This document shows positions 1 to 8,316 of a stretch of DNA of 34,154 bases, piece after piece. The notes below the pieces were generated by a model. That model made no database searches. It was not told the DNA's origin and worked only from the letters and a program-made list of their open reading frames with translations. Made by a program: the position numbers and the translations under genes. Positions within the stretch are counted from its first letter, which is position 1; every line of letters begins with the position of its first letter. Source of the stretch: JBKPCD01 sp046727175 (GTDB lineage Bacteria > Acidobacteriota > Vicinamibacteria > Vicinamibacterales > 2-12-FULL-66-21); contig JBKPCD010000125.1 of the NCBI GenBank assembly GCA_046727175.1, positions 1-34,154 on the forward strand. The letters run 5' to 3'.

Positions 1-1260
1 GCCTGGAGCGGCACGAGCCGTCGCACCACGCACGCAGTGAAGCACTTGTCACTTGCCGCGACAATCTTCATAGCAGCAGTGGACGTCCTCGTCGATCGCG
101 GGAGGCTTGCCTACTATTCGCGCGAGGGCGTCTACGCGCCATGGCTCGAGTGGGCGAGCCACGTCGTCGATCTTCAACACGGGCTTCCCAGTTTCTTCGC
201 AAGAATTCGCCGCGGGCAGCAGCCGGGAGAGATCTTCTTTCTCGAGATCCTCGTGTGGATCGCGCTGTTCGCTGCTGCGTGGCTGGTGCTCCGAGCGGCA
301 GAACGTTCGGCATGGCTGCGTTCTCGCGGACCCCTTTACGCCACCACTGTGCTCGCGTTCGCCGCTGCGGCGATGGTCGCTTTGACGATCTCATGGCGGC
401 TGGATGACGTTACTGGCCTGACGCCCGTTGCCGCGCAGTTCGATCTTCTGCGACGCGCGACGCAAGGCACGCAGAGCGTGGCCGTCGACTTATCGACGCT
501 GAAGCCGATCGACACCCAAGCGCTCGCGCCCCGTCTGGCCGTCCGCGTAGAGGCGCGTCCGTTCCTTCCGCTTGCGCCACGCGACGATCGGCCGCTCTTC
601 TCGCTGCCGCAAATCCCCGCCGGGGAATACAGCGTGAGTGTCGAGCGCAGAGGTTCGGGCGGGTGGCTGATGGCGGGGGTCGGCCGCGAACAATTCGCGC
701 TCGTCACGGCGCCGGCCGAGACCTTCGCCAACGACGTGCGAATCCGGTTTCCGGTCGACGTACGGGCGATAGTCGTGCGGGGAGACGAAGACGCGCGCCA
801 GCAGGTCCGCGCGTTGCGGGTTCGTCCACTTACGCTGCTGCGCACCGACGAGAAAGTTTCACCGGAGGTGGCGCGACGTGCCGTGCGTTACGGCGGGTTG
901 ACGGTCTTCTTCATGGACGAGTGGAGCTTTCCAGAGCCTGGCCTGTTCTGGATTGGAGGCGCTCGCGGCGCGTCGATAGTCCTTCAGCCCGATACACCGC
1001 AATCTGCGGTGATGCTGTGGCTACAGAACGCACCGGTGGCGAACGATCTCATAATCGATACTGGGGGCCACCACGACACCTTGCACCTCGCTGGCGGCGA
1101 GGAACGTCGCGTCCGGATCCCGATCGATGCCGCGCGCGGCGCCGCCGCGGTCACCTTCACCACGTCGTCCGGCTTTCGTCCATCAGCCGCCGATCCGTCG
1201 AGCCGCGACGGACGATTTCTCGGCGTCATGGTGAAGGTGGATCAAGAAAGTACGAAGTAA
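1..1260 (+). CDS. Unknown membrane protein, 3' part (5' end outside window)
   Basis: The frame is open from base 1, so the true start probably lies upstream; the first usable start inside the window is GTG at 37. Counting from that GTG, hydrophobic segments lie at about residues 3-20, 66-89 and 100-120, followed by about 280 residues with no further membrane segment and many short beta-like stretches. This suggests the end of a polytopic inner-membrane protein with a large C-terminal domain outside the membrane. I recognise no catalytic motif and assign no function. The last codons and the TAA stop are made of GAAGTAC/GAAGTAA heptamers that continue into the gap (see repeat at 1254), so the C-terminus has been shaped by the repeat. 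The next gene is convergent, 39 bp away. Confidence 0.6.
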   Translation, partial: AWSGTSRRTTHAVKHLSLAATIFIAAVDVLVDRGRLAYYSREGVYAPWLEWASHVVDLQHGLPSFFARIRRGQQPGEIFFLEILVWIALFAAAWLVLRAAERSAWLRSRGPLYATTVLAFAAAAMVALTISWRLDDVTGLTPVAAQFDLLRRATQGTQSVAVDLSTLKPIDTQALAPRLAVRVEARPFLPLAPRDDRPLFSLPQIPAGEYSVSVERRGSGGWLMAGVGREQFALVTAPAETFANDVRIRFPVDVRAIVVRGDEDARQQVRALRVRPLTLLRTDEKVSPEVARRAVRYGGLTVFFMDEWSFPEPGLFWIGGARGASIVLQPDTPQSAVMLWLQNAPVANDLIIDTGGHHDTLHLAGGEERRVRIPIDAARGAAAVTFTTSSGFRPSAADPSSRDGRFLGVMVKVDQESTK

Positions 1261-1288
1261 GAAGTACGAAGTAAGAAGTGCGAAGTCA
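1254..1288. repeat. Heptamer array, GAAGTAC/GAAGTAA units
   Basis: Five consecutive 7-bp units, GAAGTAA, GAAGTAC, GAAGTAA, GAAGTGC and GAAGTCA. The first contains the stop codon of the upstream gene. The array lies between convergent genes. Almost the same unit is used at 16684-16796. Confidence 0.85.
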
Positions 1289-1299
1289 GACTTTCGTCG

Positions 1300-2118
1300 T
1301 CAGAACCGAACCACCCCTCCAAAGTACAGGCCTTTGAGCTCCAGATTTCCCTGATCTCTTTCGACATGATAGAAGACGGTGAGCGATCGATACCCGGCTT
1401 GCGCACCGAAGTTGTCGTTGAAGTTCACGGTCCCGTAGAAATCGAAGTCGTAGTAGTTGCCGCCGTAGTCCTCGTTGACATCGGGGAGCTTGAAGAAGCT
1501 GAACTCGCCGGTAATCGAGATGTTCGACGCGACGTACCCGCGGCCGATGAACCCTACCGCAGGAATCGGAGCCCTTGCACGGATGAACTGCGAAACGATG
1601 ACGTTCGTCAGCATTGCCTCGACATCGGTGTACTTCAGTTCGAGCAGCAGTCCCGCGAAGCCGCGATCCTTGTAGACGAAGTCCCACTCGTACCCGAAAC
1701 GATACGCCTTCCACTTCAGTTCGCTGTCGACCTTCAATGAAACGGGGTACGCCTGACCGTTGAAGATGAGTGTTCGAATCAACGTCGAATCTTCTGTCGT
1801 GTAGGTGATCGGCGTGTACTCGAATCTGAATTTGTGTTTCGTGCCGGGGCGCAGAACGACTTTCAGCTGCTTGAACGTCGACGCCTCGATCCCGAGATCG
1901 TCGACGAAGTCGATCTTTGTGCCCGGGATGCCGAGGCCTTCGCTCGTGATGCCGATGTCGGGGGTTGGGTTCCAGAGAGATCCCGCGAGCTCGACGTGAT
2001 ACGTCTCGCCGGTCGCACGGTTGGAGACCGGGCGCGCGCCGTACTGGGCGTGTGCCGTTGTCGCCGCAAGGCCAAACGCAAGACAAAACACGGGTATCGC
2101 TGCAGCTCGTGTGCGCAT
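1300..2118 (-). CDS. Exported beta-rich protein, probable outer-membrane barrel
   Basis: A 272-residue protein. I chose ATG at 2118 rather than the longer open frame because it gives a clean signal peptide: basic start MRTR, a hydrophobic stretch to about residue 20, and cleavage after an AHA motif near residue 24. The mature part alternates polar and aromatic residues in short strands (many Y/F every second residue), contains repeated FNGxx and FxYE-type turns, and ends in Phe (VVRF), as do many outer-membrane beta-barrels. Length fits a barrel of roughly 10-12 strands. No enzyme motif is seen; the function is unknown. It is transcribed divergently from the GntR regulator at 2259, with about 140 bp shared between them, so the regulator may act on it (inference). 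Confidence 0.65.
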   Translation of the reverse strand: MRTRAAAIPVFCLAFGLAATTAHAQYGARPVSNRATGETYHVELAGSLWNPTPDIGITSEGLGIPGTKIDFVDDLGIEASTFKQLKVVLRPGTKHKFRFEYTPITYTTEDSTLIRTLIFNGQAYPVSLKVDSELKWKAYRFGYEWDFVYKDRGFAGLLLELKYTDVEAMLTNVIVSQFIRARAPIPAVGFIGRGYVASNISITGEFSFFKLPDVNEDYGGNYYDFDFYGTVNFNDNFGAQAGYRSLTVFYHVERDQGNLELKGLYFGGVVRF

Positions 2119-2219
2119 GAATCTTCTCGCCCGAAAGAGCTTATAGAGACGGTACACCCCGGAAGGAGACCCGGGAGCCTGCTGGGAAAGGCAACTCAGG
2201 ATAGCATGATTGCTGCGGC

Positions 2220-2258
2220 TTGCAGCCCGACAGTCGCGTTTGCATACTCCCCGTATAC
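2220..2258 (+). promoter_or_regulatory. Candidate promoter and GntR-type operator
   Basis: TTGCAG at 2220-2225 and CATACT at 2243-2248 are 17 nt apart, an acceptable but weak sigma70 pair. A perfect GTATAC palindrome at 2253-2258 directly precedes the ATG at 2259. GT-N-AC palindromes are typical GntR-family operators, so autoregulation is plausible. This is inference from spacing and motif only. Confidence 0.3.
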
Positions 2259-2972
2259 ATGAGGCCGAGGCTTACCGGATCCGACGCGCCCCAGGTCGAG
2301 CGCGCCTATCGCAATATCAAGACCGGCATCGTCCAGGGACGATACCCGCCTGGCGCGCCGCTCTCCGAAGTCATGCTCGCACGCGAGCACGGCATGAGCC
2401 GCACGCCCGTCCGCGAAGGACTCGCGCGCCTCTGGCAGGAGCGGTACCTCGAACGCATCGTTGGTCACGGCTACTTCGTCGCTCGCGTCACTGTGCAATC
2501 GATCCACGATACCTACGATGTGCGCCGCCTTCTCGAAGGAGCGGCGGCGGCAAAGGCGGCGGAGCTCGCGACGGCTGACGAGATCGCACGCCTGCGGCAG
2601 CTTGCGGAGTTGCCGCGAGTCGCCAGCATCGATCCGCGACGAAACCCCCACGATGCGCCCCTGGAGTATCGCGACGCCGAGGCTGCCAACATGCGGTTTC
2701 ACATCGCCATTGCTGCGGCCGGGCGCAACGAGCTCGCGCTCGAGCTGATCGAGCGATGTCTCGCGCAGATCGATCGATTCATGTCGCTCGGCGTCAACTT
2801 CGGAGCGTTCCAGGAAGGCGCCACGGAGGCGCATCTCGCGATCGTGGATGCGATCGCACGACACGATCCCGACGCGGCTCGCGTGAGAATGGAAGAACAT
2901 CTCGACTGCGGCAGCCGGCTGATGAAAGACGCGCTGCTCCGCGGTCAGCTCTCTACCATCGGCATCGACTGA
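2259..2972 (+). CDS. GntR family transcriptional regulator, FadR (FCD) subfamily
   Basis: A DNA-binding regulator of about 237 residues. The N-terminal winged helix (about residues 12-75) carries the typical GntR features: ....IKTGIVQGRYPPGAPLSE followed by a recognition-helix region with SRTPVREGLARL. The C-terminal half is an all-helical FCD effector domain (about 85-225) with the usual histidines, seen in FHIAIA, EAHLAIV and EEHL, which in this family bind a metal or organic acid. ATG at 2259 is preferred over the upstream in-frame ATG at 2220 because the family starts close to the helix-turn-helix. The effector cannot be told from sequence. Possible targets are itself and the divergent barrel gene. 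Confidence 0.88.
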   Translation: MRPRLTGSDAPQVERAYRNIKTGIVQGRYPPGAPLSEVMLAREHGMSRTPVREGLARLWQERYLERIVGHGYFVARVTVQSIHDTYDVRRLLEGAAAAKAAELATADEIARLRQLAELPRVASIDPRRNPHDAPLEYRDAEAANMRFHIAIAAAGRNELALELIERCLAQIDRFMSLGVNFGAFQEGATEAHLAIVDAIARHDPDAARVRMEEHLDCGSRLMKDALLRGQLSTIGID

Positions 2973-3290
2973 CGAAGTCGGCATTCCGCTTGCTGATCGT
3001 GACGACCAACGACGAGCGCTGCCACGCCCCGCGCCGCTGAATCGAGGGTATTTCACACGATCTGAACGTTCGCATCCAAGATCCAGAAGCGGCGTATTCA
3101 GGTTTTCGAATTGGAGGAGGGGCCTTCGGTCGCAAAGCCGGGGCCCCACGACAGTCGGCAGTCTCGGTCGAAGCGGATCGAATCGCGAGCCCAAACTCGA
3201 ACCCCGAATCCCGAACCGCGGCCCCTGAGCGGGCTACCGAGCCACCGAACTACTGAGCTCCCGGCAGGTGACAGGTATACTCAGACGTAG
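2973..3290. other. Intergenic gap of 318 bp with heptamer array
   Basis: No convincing gene. Open frames crossing it on the minus strand are antisense shadows of the regulator gene. The right third is the heptamer array at 3195-3257. A TATACT box at 3276-3281 lies only 10 bp before the ATG of the ABC exporter gene. If it is a -10 element, the transcript would be almost leaderless. Confidence 0.5.
3195..3257. repeat. Degenerate heptamer array, NCCCGAA-type units
   Basis: Reads as nine 7-bp units, beginning ACTCGAA, CCCCGAA, TCCCGAA and then more degenerate (CCGCGGC, CCCTGAG, CGGGCTA, CCGAGCC, ACCGAAC, TACTGAG). The first three share the unit also used at 12050 and 25810. Confidence 0.65.
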
Positions 3291-5054
3291 ATGGGTTTGC
3301 CGTTTCGCCGTCTTCTCCCCTTCGTCCTCAAGTACCGTCGCGACTTCCTCCTCGGTCTGGCGTGCGTCGTCGTCACGACGTCCATCCAACTGCTGTCGCC
3401 GTGGGTCCTGAAGCTCGCCATCGATGATCTGAACGCCGGCGTGACCCGGCAGAAGCTCCTCGTCTACGCAGCGCTGCTGCTCGGGATTGCGTGCGCGGCG
3501 GCCGTGTTCCGCTTCCTGATGCGGCGGATCCTGATTGGCGCGTCGCGTCACATCGAGTACCACGTCCGAAACGCGTTCTTCGCGCGACTGCAGCAGATGC
3601 CGCTCGGCTACTACCAGGCGAGGCGGACGGGCGACTTGATGTCGCGGGCAACCAACGACCTGAACGCGGTCCGCACGATGATCGGCCCGGCGATCATGTA
3701 CTCGTCGAGCACGGTGCTGGTTTTCCTCGTCGCAATCGTTCTGATGCTCTCGATTGACCCATGGCTCACGATGATTGCACTGCTGCCGCTGCCGCTGGTC
3801 TCCATCAGTGTGAACTATTTCGGCAACGCGATTCACACGCGATTCGAGGCGATCCAGGGACAGCTCGCGGATCTCAGCGCGGTCGTGCAGGAGTCGCTCT
3901 CGGGCGTCCGCGTGGTCCGCGCGTACGCGCAGGAGCCGCACGAGATCGCCAGGTTCCAGCAGGCCAACGAGGAATACGTACGTCGCAATCGCGTGCTGAT
4001 CCGGCTGCAGGGGATGTTCTATCCGAGCATGACGCTCTTCCTGGGATTCGGATCAGTGCTTGTGCTCTGGCTGGGAAGTCGCGAGGTCATTCGCCACCGA
4101 ATCTCGCTCGGCGAATTCGTAGCGTTCAACGCGTACCTCGTGATGCTCAGCTGGCCGATGATCGCGTTCGGCTGGGTGACGAACATGCTGCAGCGCGGGA
4201 TGGCGTCGTGGAAACGCATGCTGGAGGTGCTCGACGCGGTTCCGGAAATCAGCGATGCGACGGTGACCGACGCGGGACGAGCGGCTCCGCTCCGCGGCCA
4301 GATCGAAATCCGGAATCTGGTCTTCACCTATCCCGGCAGCGACCGGCCCGTGCTCGATCGTGTCTCGCTGCGCATCGAAGAGGGACAGACGGCGGCGTTC
4401 GTCGGTGCGACAGGGTCGGGGAAGTCCACGCTCATCACCCTGCTGCCACGGCTGCACGAGCCGCCGCCGGGCGCGGTGTTTCTCGATGGTGTCGATGTGC
4501 GGGAGATTCCGTTGGCGAGGCTGCGCGGCACTATCGGCTTCGTTCCGCAGGAGCCGTTTCTCTTCTCCGACACGATCGCGGAGAACATCGCGTACGGCAT
4601 CGAGCTTCCCGAAGGGGAGGGGCGCGATCAACGGATCCGGACTGCTGCTGCCGTGTCACGTCTCGACAAGGACGTCGAGACGTTTCCGAACGGGTATGCA
4701 ACGGTCGTCGGCGAGCGCGGGATCACGCTGTCGGGCGGGCAGAAGCAGCGCACCGCGCTTGCCAGGGCCCTGACGGTGGATCCACGGGTTCTGATCCTGG
4801 ATGACTCGCTGTCGGCCGTCGACACCTACACCGAGGAGGAAATCCTGTCACGGCTCCGCACGATCATGCGCGAGCGCACGTCGATCATCGTCTCTCATCG
4901 CGTATCGACCGTGCGCGATGCCGATCAGATCTTCGTGCTCGACGCGGGCAGGATCGTCGAACGCGGCCGCCATGACGACCTCGTCGCGCGAGGCGGACTG
5001 TACGCCGACATGTATCGCAAGCAGTTGCTGGAGGAGGAGCTCCAGGCGAGCTGA
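3291..5054 (+). CDS. ABC exporter half, degenerate-site subunit (MdlA/BmrC-like)
   Basis: A 587-residue fused permease-ATPase of the type IV exporter family. Six membrane helices fill about residues 1-310, and the nucleotide-binding domain lies at about 335-575. Visible motifs: Walker A GATGSGKST 372-380, signature LSGGQ 480-484, Walker B LILDD ending at 504-505, and switch histidine H536. The position of the catalytic glutamate is Asp505, the hallmark of the inactive site in heterodimeric exporters such as MdlAB, BmrCD and TM287/288. The next gene has the matching opposite pattern, so the two should form one asymmetric transporter in the inner membrane. The substrate (lipid, drug or peptide) is not predictable. 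The gap to the partner is 100 bp and holds an inverted heptamer repeat. Confidence 0.92.
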   Translation: MGLPFRRLLPFVLKYRRDFLLGLACVVVTTSIQLLSPWVLKLAIDDLNAGVTRQKLLVYAALLLGIACAAAVFRFLMRRILIGASRHIEYHVRNAFFARLQQMPLGYYQARRTGDLMSRATNDLNAVRTMIGPAIMYSSSTVLVFLVAIVLMLSIDPWLTMIALLPLPLVSISVNYFGNAIHTRFEAIQGQLADLSAVVQESLSGVRVVRAYAQEPHEIARFQQANEEYVRRNRVLIRLQGMFYPSMTLFLGFGSVLVLWLGSREVIRHRISLGEFVAFNAYLVMLSWPMIAFGWVTNMLQRGMASWKRMLEVLDAVPEISDATVTDAGRAAPLRGQIEIRNLVFTYPGSDRPVLDRVSLRIEEGQTAAFVGATGSGKSTLITLLPRLHEPPPGAVFLDGVDVREIPLARLRGTIGFVPQEPFLFSDTIAENIAYGIELPEGEGRDQRIRTAAAVSRLDKDVETFPNGYATVVGERGITLSGGQKQRTALARALTVDPRVLILDDSLSAVDTYTEEEILSRLRTIMRERTSIIVSHRVSTVRDADQIFVLDAGRIVERGRHDDLVARGGLYADMYRKQLLEEELQAS

Positions 5055-5060
5055 AATGGG

Positions 5061-5147
5061 TTTGGGCTGAAGGCTCTGGGCTTTAGGCGCGTGCCACGGT
5101 TTCTTCGACACGCCCAAAGCCATCAGCCCTGAGCCCCAAAGCCTGTG
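5061..5147. repeat. Inverted heptamer repeat, TTTGGGC units
   Basis: The left arm at 5061-5088 is four exact heptamers (TTTGGGC, TGAAGGC, TCTGGGC, TTTAGGC). The right arm at 5112-5147 is the inverse (GCCCAAA, GCCATCA, GCCCTGA, GCCCCAAA, GCCTGTG). About 23 bp of unrelated sequence separates the arms. The RNA can form a long imperfect stem between the two ABC subunit genes. The array begins six bases after the stop of the first subunit. Confidence 0.85.
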
Positions 5148-5154
5148 TGTCACC

Positions 5155-7077
5155 ATGTCGATTCACGACGAAGAAGTTCTCGGCAAGGCGTACGACGCCA
5201 GGCTCATGCGCCGGCTCCTGGGATACCTCCGTCCCTACGTGCGATACGTCGCAATCGCACTTGGCGCGATCATCTCCGCCTCCGTGCTTCAGCTCGCGCA
5301 GCCGTATCTGATGAAGCTCGCGATCGATCGCTACATCGCGACCGGCGATTTCCGCGGACTCGACCAGATCGCGATCGGGTTCCTCGCGATCCTGATCGTG
5401 TCGTTCGCCCTGGAGTACGTGCAGACCTGGGTCCTGCAGATGACGGGGCAGCGCATCATGTTCGACATGCGGATGCAAATCTACCGTCACCTCCAGCGGC
5501 TGGATCTCCAGTTCTACGATCGCAATCCGGTGGGTCGTCTGATGACGCGCGTCACGACGGATGTCGACGTGCTGAACGATTTGTTCACGGCAGGTGTCGT
5601 GTCGATCTTCGGCGACGTGTTCACGCTTATTGGCATCATGGTCGTGCTCGTGTGGATGGACTGGCGGCTCGCGCTCGTCGCGTTTGCGGTCCTGCCGCTC
5701 ATCGTGCTCGTGACGCAGTGGTTCCGTCGCAACGTTCGCGAGTCGTACCGAACGGTGCGCACGTGGATTGCGCGCATCAACGCGTTCCTGCAGGAGCACA
5801 TCACGGGCATGGCCACCGTGCAGCTGTTCCGCCGCGAGCGAGTCAGCTTCACGCGCTTCGACGAGATCAATCGAAAACACCGGGACGCGAACCTGGACTC
5901 GATCTTCTACTACGCCGTTTTCTACCCGGCGATCGAGGTGATAGGTGCGATTGCATCCGCGCTGATCATCTGGTTCGGCGGCGGCTGGACGATGCAAGGC
6001 ACCGTGACGCTCGGATCGCTCGTCGCGTTCCTCCAGTACTCGCAACGCTTCTTCCGGCCGATCAGTGACATGTCGGAGAAGTTCAATGTGCTTCAGGCCG
6101 CGATGGCCTCCTCGGAGCGGATCTTCACGCTGCTCGACACGCCGGTGAAGATTGAGTCGGCGGCCGGTAGCCGGGGTTCGACGTTCGAAGGAGCAGAGCG
6201 TGAAATAAGCGCCACTGACCCAAGACCGGACCTGGCCGTGCCGTCTGTCCGACAAACGTTGCGAACCGATGGCCCGGGCCCCGGCCCCCAGTCACCGGCC
6301 CCCGGTCACATCGCCTTCGACCACGTCTGGTTCGCTTACAACGGCACCGACTACGTCCTTCGTGACGTCTCCTTCGACGTCCGGCCGGGAGAGCGCGTGG
6401 GCGTCGTCGGGGCGACCGGCGCCGGGAAGTCCACGCTGATCAACCTCCTGCTCCGATTCTACGACGTCAGTCGCGGCGGCATTTTCATCGATGGCGTCGA
6501 CATCCGCGAGCGGCCGCTTCACGAGCTGCGGCGGCTCTTCAGCCTCGTACTCCAGGACGTGCACCTCTTTTCCGGCACGATCGCCGCGAACATCAGGCTG
6601 GGGAACCACGCGATAACGGACGATCAAGTTTGTGCGGCCGCGGCCGCCGTTCACGCCAGCCGCTTCATCGAGCATCTCCCGGGGGGGTACGACAGTCCCG
6701 TCGCCGAACGTGGCGCGACGCTTTCCGTTGGTCAGAAGCAGTTGCTCTCGTTCGCCCGTGCGCTTGCATTCGATCCGCGCGTGCTGGTGCTCGACGAGGC
6801 GACCTCGAGCGTCGATACGGAGACCGAGCTCCTGATCCGCGACGCGTTGCACGTCCTGATGGCTGGCCGGACGACCATAGCGATTGCGCACCGGCTCTCG
6901 ACGATTCAGGATATGGACAAGATCCTGGTGCTGCACCATGGACAGCTCCGCGAGTCGGGCACCCACCAGGAGCTGCTTGCACAGCGCGGTATCTATTACA
7001 AGCTCTATCAGCTCCAGTACAAGGATCAGGAGAGAGGCGAACCCGTTACCGCGGGATTTCGATCGGACCGGGCGTGA
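5155..7077 (+). CDS. ABC exporter half, catalytic-site subunit (MdlB/BmrD-like)
   Basis: A 640-residue exporter half. Six helices occupy about residues 15-320 and the ATPase domain about 385-625. Motifs: Walker A GATGAGKST 419-427, signature LSVGQ 523-527 (second Gly replaced by Val), Walker B VLVLDE with Glu548 present, and switch histidine H579. The altered signature together with Asp505 of the partner would build one degenerate ATP site, while Glu548 and the partner's LSGGQ build the active one, as known for heterodimeric exporters. Odd: residues about 336-384, between the membrane and ATPase domains, form a low-complexity Pro/Gly-rich insertion longer than usual for the family; part of it is an in-frame 7-bp repeat. 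The 3' end overlaps the convergent 3D-domain gene by 32 bp. Confidence 0.92.
   Translation: MSIHDEEVLGKAYDARLMRRLLGYLRPYVRYVAIALGAIISASVLQLAQPYLMKLAIDRYIATGDFRGLDQIAIGFLAILIVSFALEYVQTWVLQMTGQRIMFDMRMQIYRHLQRLDLQFYDRNPVGRLMTRVTTDVDVLNDLFTAGVVSIFGDVFTLIGIMVVLVWMDWRLALVAFAVLPLIVLVTQWFRRNVRESYRTVRTWIARINAFLQEHITGMATVQLFRRERVSFTRFDEINRKHRDANLDSIFYYAVFYPAIEVIGAIASALIIWFGGGWTMQGTVTLGSLVAFLQYSQRFFRPISDMSEKFNVLQAAMASSERIFTLLDTPVKIESAAGSRGSTFEGAEREISATDPRPDLAVPSVRQTLRTDGPGPGPQSPAPGHIAFDHVWFAYNGTDYVLRDVSFDVRPGERVGVVGATGAGKSTLINLLLRFYDVSRGGIFIDGVDIRERPLHELRRLFSLVLQDVHLFSGTIAANIRLGNHAITDDQVCAAAAAVHASRFIEHLPGGYDSPVAERGATLSVGQKQLLSFARALAFDPRVLVLDEATSSVDTETELLIRDALHVLMAGRTTIAIAHRLSTIQDMDKILVLHHGQLRESGTHQELLAQRGIYYKLYQLQYKDQERGEPVTAGFRSDRA
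6273..6307 (+). repeat. In-frame heptamer array inside the ABC exporter gene
   Basis: Five 7-bp units (CCCGGGC, CCCGGCC, CCCAGTC, ACCGGCC, CCCGGTC) encode residues 373-385 of the linker, reading GPGPGPQSPAPGH. Same period as the intergenic arrays, but inside a coding region. Confidence 0.7.
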
Positions 7078-7600
7078 CGATCGGTCGAGACGGCAGTGGA
7101 TCGATGCTGGCTTCGCGCTGCCGGAACAGCCGCTCGACGAGTCCCGGAGTGCTGGCGCGCGGGTTCCAGCCAAGCCGCAGCACGGTCAGCCCGATATCCT
7201 GACGGCCCAGCGCCAGCGCTTCGTTGCAGCTCCACATGTAAATGTCGACGTGGCGGCCCTGCACGCGCGGACCGGTATCCATGATCGTGTAGATCCCGTT
7301 GTACCGCTCTCCGAGCTTGTCGACCTGGATGACCGATCCGACGGGGAGGAGGTCAGGATCGGCTGCAGCAATCCCCGTGCGGACGTTCACCCCGGACGCG
7401 GTTGTCGTGCCCTTGCAGTAGGCAGTCGCCGAGAACCGGAGGCGCGCGCCGGGAACTGGAAGCCGGGTCGGTTCCCGCAGTTCCGCCTGCCGCGCCGCGT
7501 AGCGCGAGTCGAGGGTGGTGACTTCGTAAAGGCAGGCGAAAGCAACAGCCGCCGTGGCCGTGGTCACAACCTTCCGCCTCGTCGAACGTGATAGGAACAT
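7046..7600 (-). CDS. Exported 3D (Asp-Asp-Asp) domain protein
   Basis: A 184-residue protein. ATG at 7600 is chosen over the longer frame because it follows a GAGG box at a workable distance and gives an N-terminal anchor or signal sequence (SRSTRRK then a hydrophobic run to about residue 26). The C-terminal domain has the family signature: AYCKGTTTASG at 60-70, DPDLLPVGSVI at 81-91, IMDTG at 107-110 and HVDIY at 118-121. The three conserved aspartates are D81, D108 and D119. This double-psi barrel fold is related to the catalytic domain of the lytic transglycosylase MltA, so a role in peptidoglycan turnover in the periplasm is likely, though the exact reaction is unproven. It converges on and overlaps the ABC exporter gene by 32 bp. 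Confidence 0.82.
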   Translation of the reverse strand: MFLSRSTRRKVVTTATAAVAFACLYEVTTLDSRYAARQAELREPTRLPVPGARLRFSATAYCKGTTTASGVNVRTGIAAADPDLLPVGSVIQVDKLGERYNGIYTIMDTGPRVQGRHVDIYMWSCNEALALGRQDIGLTVLRLGWNPRASTPGLVERLFRQREASIDPLPSRPIVTPGPIEIPR

Positions 7601-7801
7601 GGTCAGATCGACCTCGACGACCGACGATGGCTCCCGGCGTCTGCTTGATCGCTGGGCTGGCCGAGGCCCCGGGCGCGCGCCTGCGGCGCAGCCGGGGTTG
7701 AGCGGCTGGGGGATCTCTACTATAGCCGCCCAGACGCGTATCGGTCGAGCAAAAAGTGCCCGTCCGCCTGTCAACGCGCCTGGCCTCAGCGCAGCCGTAA
7801 G

Positions 7802-8308
7802 TTACTGCATCTCGGTGCTTTGAGCACCCTTGAGGGCGAGGTGTCGCCGGTGGGCGATGATCATTGCCAGCGACGTTCGGTAGGCGACCGCCGCCAGAAT
7901 AACGGCGCCCAGGGTCGAACCCAGACAGTACGACCACGCCAACGGCGCCAGGGCATGCAACAGGCCCCGAAACTCTCCCCAGGAAAACGCCGCCAGCGCT
8001 TCCGTGAGCTCCTTCGCCAAGCCGGGTGGGACGTCGACCCCCAGCATCGCCGCGCCGACGATCGTCGCAAGCGTGTAGTAGGCCGGCAGAATCCAGGGGA
8101 GGTTCGAGTAGACGCCGAGAATGACCGCCACGCGATTCAGGTTCAGGAGGAACGCGGCGAGCAGTCCAAAAACGGTGTGAAGTCCGAGCACAGGCGAGAA
8201 CCCGAGAAATACCCCGAGGGCGTACGCGGCCGCGGTGCGCCGGGGCGTGTCGTGCGTGTGGAGGAGCTGTTCGAGCCAGCGGCGCAGCCGGGGATTGCGG
8301 ACTGTCAT
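7802..8308 (-). CDS. DUF2062 membrane protein
   Basis: A protein of about 168 residues with three to four hydrophobic segments. The N-terminal part reads like DUF2062: the TPRRTAAAYALGVFLGFSPVLGLHT region followed by NLNRVAVILGVYSNLPWILPAYY. DUF2062 proteins are small inner-membrane proteins of unknown function, sometimes fused to glycosyltransferases; no such fusion is present here. ATG at 8308 is chosen; an adjacent GTG at 8311 is equally possible. It follows thiL with only a few bases between, so it is probably the last gene of the rny-thiL transcript. Confidence 0.82.
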   Translation of the reverse strand: MTVRNPRLRRWLEQLLHTHDTPRRTAAAYALGVFLGFSPVLGLHTVFGLLAAFLLNLNRVAVILGVYSNLPWILPAYYTLATIVGAAMLGVDVPPGLAKELTEALAAFSWGEFRGLLHALAPLAWSYCLGSTLGAVILAAVAYRTSLAMIIAHRRHLALKGAQSTEMQ

Positions 8309-8316
8309 CACGCGCG

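Noticed and set aside
2196..3194. Open frame of 332 codons antisense to the GntR gene
   Set aside because: Contains no recognisable domain and runs through the repeat-bearing gap; the regulator on the plus strand is clear.
5083..6255. Open frame of 390 codons antisense to the second ABC subunit
   Set aside because: His/Arg/Asp-rich shadow composition, no motif; the plus-strand frame has all ABC motifs.
7719..7774. TTGACA and TATAGT upstream of the 3D-domain gene as a promoter
   Set aside because: The two boxes are about 44 nt apart and cannot form one sigma70 promoter.
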